Below, piece by piece: positions 1 through 5,624 of a DNA stretch of 5,772 nt. The notes under the pieces were generated by a model. It saw only the letters and a program-made list of their open reading frames with translations. It had not been told where the DNA came from and did not search any database. Numbering within the stretch: the stretch's first letter is position 1; each line of letters opens with the position of its first letter. Source of the stretch: Spirochaetaceae bacterium (GTDB taxonomy: Bacteria > Spirochaetota > Spirochaetia > Treponematales > Breznakiellaceae). Both the position numbers and the translations under genes were made by a program. Location: NCBI GenBank assembly GCA_031255655.1, contig JAIRSB010000050.1, positions 1-5,772 of the forward strand, read 5' to 3'.

Positions 1-6
1 AAAACT

Positions 7-567
7 ATGGAAACACCCAACATCGGCTACGCCGCAGCCGCCACCACCAGCGCCGCCGCCGCGCCACTCGACATGGACAGCTTCGAGAAAATCAAAGCCG
101 CCGTCAGACTGTCCCCGCCTGACGGCGGGGACAGCAGCCACAGCATGGCGGAAGCAATCCACGCCTTCATGAACTTCACACGGAACAAATCCTGCGGAAA
201 GTGCATACCCTGCCGCGAGGGAACAAAGCGAATGCTCGCCATCCTCAAGCGAATTGAAGACAGAGAAAGCAGCAAACAAGACATCGAACTACTGCTGGAG
301 CTGACAGAAAGCATCACGAACACCGCCCCCTGCGGAATCGGGAAACGCCGGAACCTAGTAATAGACCCCAAAATCTGCATTGGCTGTACAAAGTGCGCCC
401 GAAGCTGCCCCGTTCAGGCAATTTCCGGCGAAAAGAAACAGCCCCACGAGCTAGAGAAAAGCAAATGCATCAAATGTATGACCTGCATCGACGCCTGTCC
501 GGTAGGCGCGATTTACGCGCTAGATAAGGACGGCGTGCCGAGCCGGTGGCATAATTTAGGAGTATGA
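7..567 (+). CDS. NuoF/HydB-type C-terminal iron-sulfur domain fused to a 2[4Fe-4S] ferredoxin; start uncertain
   Basis: Predicted electron-transfer protein of 186 residues, probably cytoplasmic, carrying three 4Fe-4S clusters. Residues 48-112 match the C-terminal cluster domain of NuoF/HydB subunits: the SCGKCxPCREGTKRML motif gives C63, C66 and C69, and C109 in APCG is the fourth ligand. Residues 118-170 are a bacterial ferredoxin module with C124/C127/C130/C134 and C154/C157/C160/C164. The FMN- and NADH-binding domain of NuoF is absent, as is the roughly 40-residue stretch that normally separates the cluster domain from the ferredoxin. Residues 9-20 are Ala/Thr/Ser-rich, and residues up to about 46 match nothing I recognise. 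The frame has no stop back to base 1, so the gene could begin outside the window; ATG at 7 is only the first visible start. It abuts hydA, so it is probably an electron adapter for that hydrogenase, or what remains of a HydB subunit. The family is clear; the role is inferred. Confidence 0.85.
   Translation: METPNIGYAAAATTSAAAAPLDMDSFEKIKAAVRLSPPDGGDSSHSMAEAIHAFMNFTRNKSCGKCIPCREGTKRMLAILKRIEDRESSKQDIELLLELTESITNTAPCGIGKRRNLVIDPKICIGCTKCARSCPVQAISGEKKQPHELEKSKCIKCMTCIDACPVGAIYALDKDGVPSRWHNLGV
31..66 (+). repeat. GCC-rich low-complexity stretch coding an Ala/Thr/Ser linker
   Basis: Repeated GCC/GCA/ACC codons encode four Ala, two Thr, Ser, four Ala and Pro (residues 9-20 of the first protein). 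Such tracts usually form flexible linkers between domains. Here it lies near the apparent N-terminus, which hints that more protein may be encoded upstream of the window. Confidence 0.6.
109..134. repeat. Perfect 11-bp inverted repeat with 4-base loop
   Basis: CTGTCCCCGCC at 109-119 is the exact reverse complement of GGCGGGGACAG at 124-134, with TGAC as the loop. It lies in the coding sequence (residues 35-43, LSPPDGGDS), in the part of the first protein that matches no domain and just before the conserved NuoF-like domain. No T-run follows, so it is not a typical intrinsic terminator. Function unknown. Confidence 0.75.
558..562 (+). promoter_or_regulatory. Ribosome binding site of hydA (AGGAG)
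   Basis: AGGAG ends one base before the ATG at 564 but seven bases before the ATG at 570. The normal spacing therefore favours 570 as the hydA start. The ATG at 564, which overlaps the upstream stop as ATGA, would be too close. Confidence 0.7.
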
Positions 568-569
568 GC

Positions 570-2267
570 ATGGATTACATGATGATTGACGGTATTCCTG
601 TTCCGATAGAGGGCGAAAAAAACGTATTGGAGCTGATACGGAAGGCGGGAATCGAGATGCCGACATTCTGCTATTACAGCGAGCTTTCCGTGTACGGCGC
701 GTGCCGTATGTGCGTTGTTGAGACCGGACATGACAACTTTAGGGCGTCGTGCTCCATCCCCCCGAAGGCAGGTATGGCGATCAAGACAAACACAAGGCGT
801 CTCAGGAAATACCGCGCGCTGATACTGGAGTTGCTGCTGTCAAACCACTGTCGCGACTGCACTAGCTGCCCGAAAAACAAGAAATGCCGCCTGCAAGACC
901 TGTCCCTCCGCTTCAAAGTGAAAACAGGCCGCTTTCCCAATACGGCGGCGGAAAACCGTGTCGACAATTCTTCGCTCTGCATAACCCGCAACGCTAACAA
1001 ATGCATACTTTGCGGCGATTGTGTGCGGGTCTGCGACGAGATACAGGGTGTAGGCGCGATTGACTTTGCGGGGCGCGGCTCCGGCAGGCATGTGGGCGCA
1101 TCGTTCGATATACCTATCGCCGAGTCTGCCTGCGTCGGCTGCGGGCAGTGCGCCGCTGTCTGTCCGACAGCGGCAATCACGGTGCGGGACGACACGGAGG
1201 CTGTATGGCGGGCGCTTGACGATGACGCGGTGTGGACGAGTGTGCAAGTCGCACCGGCTTTACGCGCCGCTGTTGTCAAAGAGTTCGGGATGCACGAGGA
1301 CTCCAACACGATAGGGCGCATTTTTGCCGCTCTCCGCAGGCTGGGTTTTAACCGCGTGTACGACACGGCAACCGGAGCCGACCTTACGGTAATCGAAGAG
1401 GGTACGGAACTGCTGGCGCGGCTCGATGATGGGAAGGAACATCGCTTTCCCCTCTTTTCTTCGTGTTGTCCGGCATGGGTGCAGTTTGCTGAAAAGGAAT
1501 ATCCTGAGCTTCTGGGGGATGTTTCAAGCTGCAAAAGCCCTATGCAGATGTTCGCCTCCGTGATACGCGAAACGGAAAATCCCGTCGGCTCCGGCGGGAT
1601 TGACAGGCATTTCCATGTTGCCGTGATGCCCTGCACGGCAAAGAAGTTCGAGGCCGCGCGGACTGAGTTCGCAAGCGGCGGACAGCCTGCTGTCGATTGT
1701 GTGATTAGCACGGAAGAGTTGATACAGATGATACGCGAGGCGGGTATCGTGTTTAACGAGCTTATCCCCGAAATGCCGGATGGTCCTTTCGGAGAGGCAA
1801 GCGGCGGCGGGATAATATTCGGTGTGTCAGGCGGTGTAACGGAGGCGGTTTTGCGTTACATCACGGAGGACAAATCGCCGGCCTCTTTCATGCAGATTGC
1901 CTACACCGGAGCGCGGGGCAGCGGTGGGATAAAAGAGGCGAGCGCGGCGGCGGCGGGGCGGAAGCTCCGCATAGCCGTAGTCAGCGGTCTGCAAAACGCC
2001 CGCGAGATTATCCGGCGCGTCAAATCGGGTGAACATTTTGATTTCGTCGAGGTGATGGGCTGTCGGGGCGGATGCGTAAACGGGAGCGGCCAGCCCTTCG
2101 CGGAAAAAGCGGACAAAGACAAACGCACCCAAAATCTTTATACCCGCGACAAGCTTGCACCATTCCCAAGTTCGGAGCGCAATCCGTCCGTACGGGTTTT
2201 GTACGAAAGCGGAATTCTGAAAGAACGCGCCCGCGAGCTGCTTCACGTCCGCTGCGTGAATGGCTAA
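570..2267 (+). CDS. hydA: [FeFe]-hydrogenase, catalytic subunit HydA (M3-type, group A)
   Basis: Catalyses reversible H2 formation/oxidation, probably in the cytoplasm with ferredoxin or a partner subunit as electron carrier. It has 565 residues, the length of CpI-type monomeric enzymes. Domains in order: a [2Fe-2S] domain (C34, C45, C48, C61); the His-ligated 4Fe-4S cluster (H93, C97, C100, C106); two 4Fe-4S clusters (C145/148/151/155 and C188/191/194/198); the H-cluster domain; and a small-subunit-like tail (about 525-562, ending ARELLH). H-cluster motifs are L1 SSCCPAW (C299 for proton transfer, C300 as ligand), L2 MPCTAKKFE (C355, K358, E361) and L3 EVMGCRGGC (C498, C502). The acidic residues of the proton path (EEGTE, E277 and E280) are kept. 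Together this indicates an active enzyme. It lacks the extra C-terminal [2Fe-2S] domain of bifurcating HydA, although a NuoF-like piece lies directly upstream. Start 570 was chosen from ribosome-binding-site spacing; 564 is the alternative. Maturases HydEFG must be encoded elsewhere. Confidence 0.97.
   Translation: MDYMMIDGIPVPIEGEKNVLELIRKAGIEMPTFCYYSELSVYGACRMCVVETGHDNFRASCSIPPKAGMAIKTNTRRLRKYRALILELLLSNHCRDCTSCPKNKKCRLQDLSLRFKVKTGRFPNTAAENRVDNSSLCITRNANKCILCGDCVRVCDEIQGVGAIDFAGRGSGRHVGASFDIPIAESACVGCGQCAAVCPTAAITVRDDTEAVWRALDDDAVWTSVQVAPALRAAVVKEFGMHEDSNTIGRIFAALRRLGFNRVYDTATGADLTVIEEGTELLARLDDGKEHRFPLFSSCCPAWVQFAEKEYPELLGDVSSCKSPMQMFASVIRETENPVGSGGIDRHFHVAVMPCTAKKFEAARTEFASGGQPAVDCVISTEELIQMIREAGIVFNELIPEMPDGPFGEASGGGIIFGVSGGVTEAVLRYITEDKSPASFMQIAYTGARGSGGIKEASAAAAGRKLRIAVVSGLQNAREIIRRVKSGEHFDFVEVMGCRGGCVNGSGQPFAEKADKDKRTQNLYTRDKLAPFPSSERNPSVRVLYESGILKERARELLHVRCVNG
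1152..1174. repeat. Perfect 9-bp inverted repeat inside hydA
   Basis: GCCGCTGTC (1152-1160) and GACAGCGGC (1166-1174) flank a 5-base loop. It encodes part of the last accessory 4Fe-4S motif (AAVCPTAA), where the protein is conserved. Codon choice alone may therefore account for it. Confidence 0.4.
1578..1601. repeat. Hairpin inside hydA (7 bp, then a G-T pair and 2 bp)
   Basis: AATCCCG at 1578-1584 pairs with CGGGATT at 1595-1601. The inner bases extend the stem by one T-G pair and two more pairs, leaving GCTC as the loop. It encodes NPVGSGGI, a probable surface loop between the L1 and L2 motifs of HydA. No regulatory role can be read from it. Confidence 0.4.
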
Positions 2268-2272
2268 GAGGG
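2268..2272 (+). promoter_or_regulatory. Ribosome binding site of the DUF2325 gene (GAGGG)
   Basis: GAGGG follows directly after the hydA stop codon and lies five bases before the ATG at 2278. It supports that start over the in-frame ATG at 2260, which lies inside hydA and would add six residues not expected in the family. Confidence 0.65.
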
Positions 2273-2277
2273 TGGCC

Positions 2278-2559
2278 ATGAATGTCGTTATCATTGGCGG
2301 GAGGGCGCGGATGGAGCGCAGGTACATGGATATTTGCCGGGAATACGGTTGCAAGGCAAAGATTTACACGCAGCCTAAAGGCAATCTGGGGTGTCTGATA
2401 GGGATGCCTGATTTGATTGTACTGTTTATGAACCCTGTGGCGCACGAGATGGCGCTCATCGTAAAGAAAAAAGCGGCGGCTAAGGGCATTCCGTTGGCGC
2501 AGTCATCGTGCGCTAGTTGCAATTCTCTGCGAAACATTCTTGAAAAAGTGTTTGGATAA
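2278..2559 (+). CDS. DUF2325 family protein
   Basis: Small protein of 93 residues, the usual size for a stand-alone DUF2325 domain. It starts with a Rossmann-like strand and glycine turn (MNVVIIGG), followed by a helix (YMDICREYGC), a PDLIVLF strand (44-50), a VAHEM motif (H56) and a C-terminal NSLRNIL helix. Family members that I recall end with a His-Ser-Ser-Ser motif before this helix; here it reads QSSCASC (75-81), so the His is replaced by Gln and two Cys are added. Cysteines at 20, 25, 39, 78 and 81 could bind metal or react to redox state; that is inference. The family has no settled biochemical role that I can assert. The gene lies 10 bases after hydA and 16 before hydS, so it is probably co-expressed with both and may act in hydrogenase regulation or protection. 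Confidence 0.85.
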   Translation: MNVVIIGGRARMERRYMDICREYGCKAKIYTQPKGNLGCLIGMPDLIVLFMNPVAHEMALIVKKKAAAKGIPLAQSSCASCNSLRNILEKVFG

Positions 2560-2564
2560 CAGAT

Positions 2565-2571
2565 AAAGGGG
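2565..2571 (+). promoter_or_regulatory. Ribosome binding site of hydS (AAAGGGG)
   Basis: A purine-rich AAAGGGG lies four bases before the ATG at 2576, within the 16-base spacer after the DUF2325 gene. It fixes the hydS start, which also places the first ferredoxin motif where expected, at residues 13-24. Confidence 0.55.
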
Positions 2572-2575
2572 CAAG

Positions 2576-4399
2576 ATGGCCGAACATCCGATTTACATCA
2601 TCGAATCAGAATGCCGCGGGTGCTGCAAATGCGTTGAGTGCTGTCCGGTCAAGGCGGTGAAGGTGTGGAACGGGCGTGTCAGTGTTAGTTCCACGATGTG
2701 TATACTTTGCGGAACTTGCTTGCGCGTCTGTCCTGCCTCAGCGCGAAAGACGCGGGACGACACGAAAGTGGTAAAAAAATTGCTGCGTCAAAAAAAGAAA
2801 ACCTTCGTGTCGCTCGCTCCGTCTTTTGCCTCGGAATTTTCAGATTGTACGCCGGGTCAGTTGACGGCGGCGTTGAAACGAATGGGCTTCTTCGCCGTCT
2901 CCGAGACAGCTTTGGGTGCTGATTATGTTTCCGCTGGTATCGCCGCCGCCCTGAAAAAAGTGCCCTCCGGCGGGTTTCACGCCCGTTCGTCGGAGCGAAA
3001 AGGCCAATTGGTATACGCGGCTGACAGCGGAGCCGTGGGCGGACAAAAACTTTTCCTGTCATCAGCTTGTCCTGCTGTTGTACTGTATCTGAAGCGCTAC
3101 GCCGCCGCGTTTGTTCCATACTTGAATGACCGCGCCTCGCCGCTGCTCGCCCACGCCCAGTTTTTGCGGTCTTTGTACGGCGAGCGAATCAACATCGTGT
3201 TCATCGGTCCCTGCATAGCGAAAAAACGCGAGGCTGACCAGTTCAGAGAAATAAGCGCGGCCATAACGTTTGACGAACTGCGCCGCTGGTTCCGCGATGA
3301 GGATATAGACCCGCTTGCTATGAGCGAAACGCGGGATGATGAGTTTATTCCCTGCCGTGCCGCTAAAGGCGCGTTTTACCCCATTGACGGTGGAATGATA
3401 GTCTCGATGCGCAAGTACAAGGGCTTTTCGAAAACGGTGAACATGGTCATATCGGGCATAAACGTGATAATGGAGATGCTGAACGCAGAGGCGCGGATAG
3501 ACAGTCTCGAATCGCCGTTGTTTCTGGAATTGCTTGCCTGCCAGGGCGGCTGCGTGAATGGTCCCTGCGTCACGCGGGATGCTTCAGCGATAAGCCGCCG
3601 CGCCCGCTTGCTCCGTTACGCCGAATCCGCGAGTGATGCACTTGATATGGAGATGAGCTCCCGTCCCTTATCGCTCAACGGGGAGCTTACCGCCGCGGTG
3701 ATAAGGCGCGTCTGCCATACTCCAGATGAAATCCGTGCGGTGCTCAAACAGACGGGGAAGTACGGCGTAGGCGATGAGATTAACTGTTCTAAATGCGGTT
3801 ACAAAAGCTGCCGTGATTTCGCAGCGGCCATGCTGGAGAAGCGGGCGGAAAAGGCGATGTGCGCTCTGTACACGCGCCATCTGGCGCGGAGGAAAGCTAA
3901 TGGTCTTATGAACGCTATGCCGGGCGGAGTGGTAATTGTCGAAAAAAATATGCGCGTAATCGAGTGCAACAAAAATTTCGCCAGTTTGATGGGCAGCGAA
4001 ATTGAGGAATTGTACAAAATCACCGCGCGGCTGGCGGGTTTCAACTTGAACAAGATACCGGAAATAGCGCTTCACTTTGAGGAGGTGTTTTCAGCGGAAG
4101 CTGACGGCAGTTTCGATTATGATATCCGTGTCAATATTCCAAATCCCCCGTCATCTCGAATCCTTCATTTGAATGTATTCGTGATAGAGAAAGGCGAGAC
4201 AGCCGCCGGAGTTTTTACGGATGTAACTGTCCCGCGAATACGATGGGATAGAACTATCTCAAAAGCCAAAACCGTCATCGAAAAAAATGTCAGAACAGCG
4301 CAAAAAATCGCGTTCTTGCTTGGTGAAAACGTGGCGGAAACGGAGACGCTTCTCAATTCAATGATAGCGTCCCGCAATACCGGAATGAGGAAAAAATGA
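2576..4399 (+). CDS. hydS: HydS-type sensory [FeFe]-hydrogenase with PAS domain (group C)
   Basis: Probable cytoplasmic H2/redox sensor of 607 residues. Residues 1-58 are a 2[4Fe-4S] ferredoxin (C13/16/19/23 and C42/45/48/52). Residues 75-350 are the H-cluster domain: L1 is SSACPAVV (C165 as ligand, with Ala164 where catalytic enzymes have the proton-transfer Cys), L2 is GPCIAKKRE (C213, K216, E219; Gly for Met), and L3 is LACQGGCVNGP (C322, C326). Residues 400-430 are an extra 4Fe-4S domain (C404, C407, C412, C429). A PAS domain follows (about 440-550), then a helical tail with QKIAFLLGEN and AETETLLNS, conserved as I recall in this family. Loss of the proton-transfer Cys and the PAS output are hallmarks of HydS, which known examples show to be slow and suited to sensing. 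Residues about 129-158 look like an insertion before L1. It overlaps the next gene by four bases, so the two proteins are probably made together and interact. The hydrogenase family is certain; the sensing role is inferred from the family. Confidence 0.93.
   Translation: MAEHPIYIIESECRGCCKCVECCPVKAVKVWNGRVSVSSTMCILCGTCLRVCPASARKTRDDTKVVKKLLRQKKKTFVSLAPSFASEFSDCTPGQLTAALKRMGFFAVSETALGADYVSAGIAAALKKVPSGGFHARSSERKGQLVYAADSGAVGGQKLFLSSACPAVVLYLKRYAAAFVPYLNDRASPLLAHAQFLRSLYGERINIVFIGPCIAKKREADQFREISAAITFDELRRWFRDEDIDPLAMSETRDDEFIPCRAAKGAFYPIDGGMIVSMRKYKGFSKTVNMVISGINVIMEMLNAEARIDSLESPLFLELLACQGGCVNGPCVTRDASAISRRARLLRYAESASDALDMEMSSRPLSLNGELTAAVIRRVCHTPDEIRAVLKQTGKYGVGDEINCSKCGYKSCRDFAAAMLEKRAEKAMCALYTRHLARRKANGLMNAMPGGVVIVEKNMRVIECNKNFASLMGSEIEELYKITARLAGFNLNKIPEIALHFEEVFSAEADGSFDYDIRVNIPNPPSSRILHLNVFVIEKGETAAGVFTDVTVPRIRWDRTISKAKTVIEKNVRTAQKIAFLLGENVAETETLLNSMIASRNTGMRKK
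4386..4391 (+). promoter_or_regulatory. Ribosome binding site of the SpoIIE-like gene (TGAGGA)
   Basis: TGAGGA inside the end of hydS lies four bases before the ATG at 4396 and seven before the ATG at 4399. Either could be used, differing by one Met. The overlap with the hydS stop (ATGA) suggests translational coupling. Confidence 0.55.
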
Positions 4400-5595
4400 T
4401 GTACGCCGAAAACCGGAACTTTAGCCCTTCGGATATGCGCAAAAATATTTTTATCGAAGTCGATTATTTTCTGGAACGAAAAGCGGGCCAAAGCGCGGAC
4501 GGCAGCGTGTTTTTATCGAAAAAAAACGCCGCCGGCAGCAGAATAGTCGCCGCGCTTTCGAATGGGATTACCGGCGGTGTCAAAGCCGACATCATGGCAA
4601 ATCTTACGGCGGCTATGCTGATAGAATTCGTGCTGAAAGACATTCCGCCGCTTTACGCCGCCGAGCTCATCATTAGCAACTTGCCGGCCTGCTGTAAACG
4701 TGATTTAAACCGCGCCGCGTTCACGCTGGTCGACATCCGGCATGATTTAACTGTTCATTTCATTGAGTATGACAGCCCGCCTGTCGTCATAGTGCGGGAA
4801 AACCGCCTTATCGAACCTGAAAAAATTAAAATCCCTATAGAACGAAAAAGCAAGAAAACCGTCCTGAGGGATGAGGCTCTGTTTTATTCGACATATGCCG
4901 CCCGTCCGGACGACAGAATAGTGTTCTTTTCTAACGGAGTAACAGGAGCACGGGAATACGCGTTAACCGGAATAGAAAGCCGCCCTCTGATAAGCGCCCG
5001 CGAGCTGGCGCAAAGCGTTGTCGGCGCGGCGCGGTTTTTAGACAGCAGCAAGATACGCGGCGGTATGAGCTGCGGTGTTGTCTATTTCCGCAAGCCGCGC
5101 GATCTTTTGGTGATTACAGGCCCGCCGTTTCATAGGAAGGACGACCGCGAAATGGCGCGTGTATTTGAACAGTTTGCCGGACAAAAAGTTATTTTGGGTG
5201 GAACTACCGCGAAAATCATCGCCCGCGAACTAGGCAAAACGATAAGAGAGCCGCTTGATTTCTCCGAGAGCCCCGCAATATCGCTGATGGATGGAGCCGG
5301 CCTCGTGTGTGAAGGCATACTCACGCTGGAAGCGGCGGCAGCCGGCCTTGCCGGAAGCTCCGCAGTGGGGCAAAACCCGTATCCAAGCGACAGCTTTTCG
5401 CTCGCCGTCTCGCGCTTCACCGGATACCTGCTGAACAGCGACCGCGTTACGTTCATAGTCGGCACCAAAATCAACGAAGCGCACCACGAACCCTCAATGC
5501 CTGTGGAAATCGAAAGCCGCCGTTCAGTCATAAAGCGTGTCTCCGCCCTGCTCGAAGAAAAATACATGAAACAAACGATAATTCGATACATGTAA
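4396..5595 (+). CDS. SpoIIE/PP2C-like protein of hydrogenase operons, probable pseudophosphatase
   Basis: Protein of 399 residues belonging to the SpoIIE-type phosphatases that accompany HydS. Residues 18-232 form the phosphatase-like domain, starting with FIEVDYF. Residues 233-399 are the family's own C-terminal domain: TGPP (241-244), GGTTAKIIARELG (268-280), CEGILTLE and a VGTKINEAHHEPSMPV stretch. The phosphatase fold binds Mn/Mg through Asp residues in GD, SDG, SDGV and DD motifs. Here the matching places read GS (S37), SNG (N56), SNGV (N180) and GG (222-223), so the catalytic metal site appears lost. The rest of the fold is well kept and the frame is intact, so it is not simply a decaying gene. 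It probably binds a target rather than dephosphorylating it, with HydS as upstream partner. The first 14 residues may be a non-conserved extension; ATG at 4435 matches the family N-terminus better but has no clear ribosome binding site. Family is sure; inactivity rests on alignment from memory. Confidence 0.9.
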   Translation: MMYAENRNFSPSDMRKNIFIEVDYFLERKAGQSADGSVFLSKKNAAGSRIVAALSNGITGGVKADIMANLTAAMLIEFVLKDIPPLYAAELIISNLPACCKRDLNRAAFTLVDIRHDLTVHFIEYDSPPVVIVRENRLIEPEKIKIPIERKSKKTVLRDEALFYSTYAARPDDRIVFFSNGVTGAREYALTGIESRPLISARELAQSVVGAARFLDSSKIRGGMSCGVVYFRKPRDLLVITGPPFHRKDDREMARVFEQFAGQKVILGGTTAKIIARELGKTIREPLDFSESPAISLMDGAGLVCEGILTLEAAAAGLAGSSAVGQNPYPSDSFSLAVSRFTGYLLNSDRVTFIVGTKINEAHHEPSMPVEIESRRSVIKRVSALLEEKYMKQTIIRYM

Positions 5596-5624
5596 CCGCG
5601 CAGCCGGCGCAGCAATTCTCATTT

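Noticed and set aside
145..567. ATG at 145 as the true start of the first gene, matching the beginning of the NuoF-like domain.
   Set aside because: There is no ribosome binding site at suitable spacing; GGGG lies about 14 bases away within the hairpin stem. The upstream part stays in frame without stops. It remains possible but unsupported.
674..1711. Long minus-strand open frame (345 codons) opposite hydA.
   Set aside because: It lies wholly antisense to a certain hydA gene, its translation shows no domain, and GC-rich coding DNA often leaves the opposite frame open. The other antisense frames under hydA, hydS and the SpoIIE-like gene are rejected for the same reason.
3666..3706. Inverted repeat CCTTATC / GATAAGG in hydS.
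   Set aside because: The stem is 7 bp with a 27-base loop inside coding sequence, so it is too weak to call a structure.
1959..5364. The 13-base sequence CGGAAGCTCCGCA occurs at 1959-1971 and 5352-5364.
   Set aside because: One pair of this length is close to chance expectation in a GC-rich window, and the surrounding sequences do not match.
5598..5610. GCGC/GCGC hairpin just after the operon, as a possible terminator.
   Set aside because: The stem is only four base pairs and no T-run follows directly. I cannot support a terminator in the 29-base gap.
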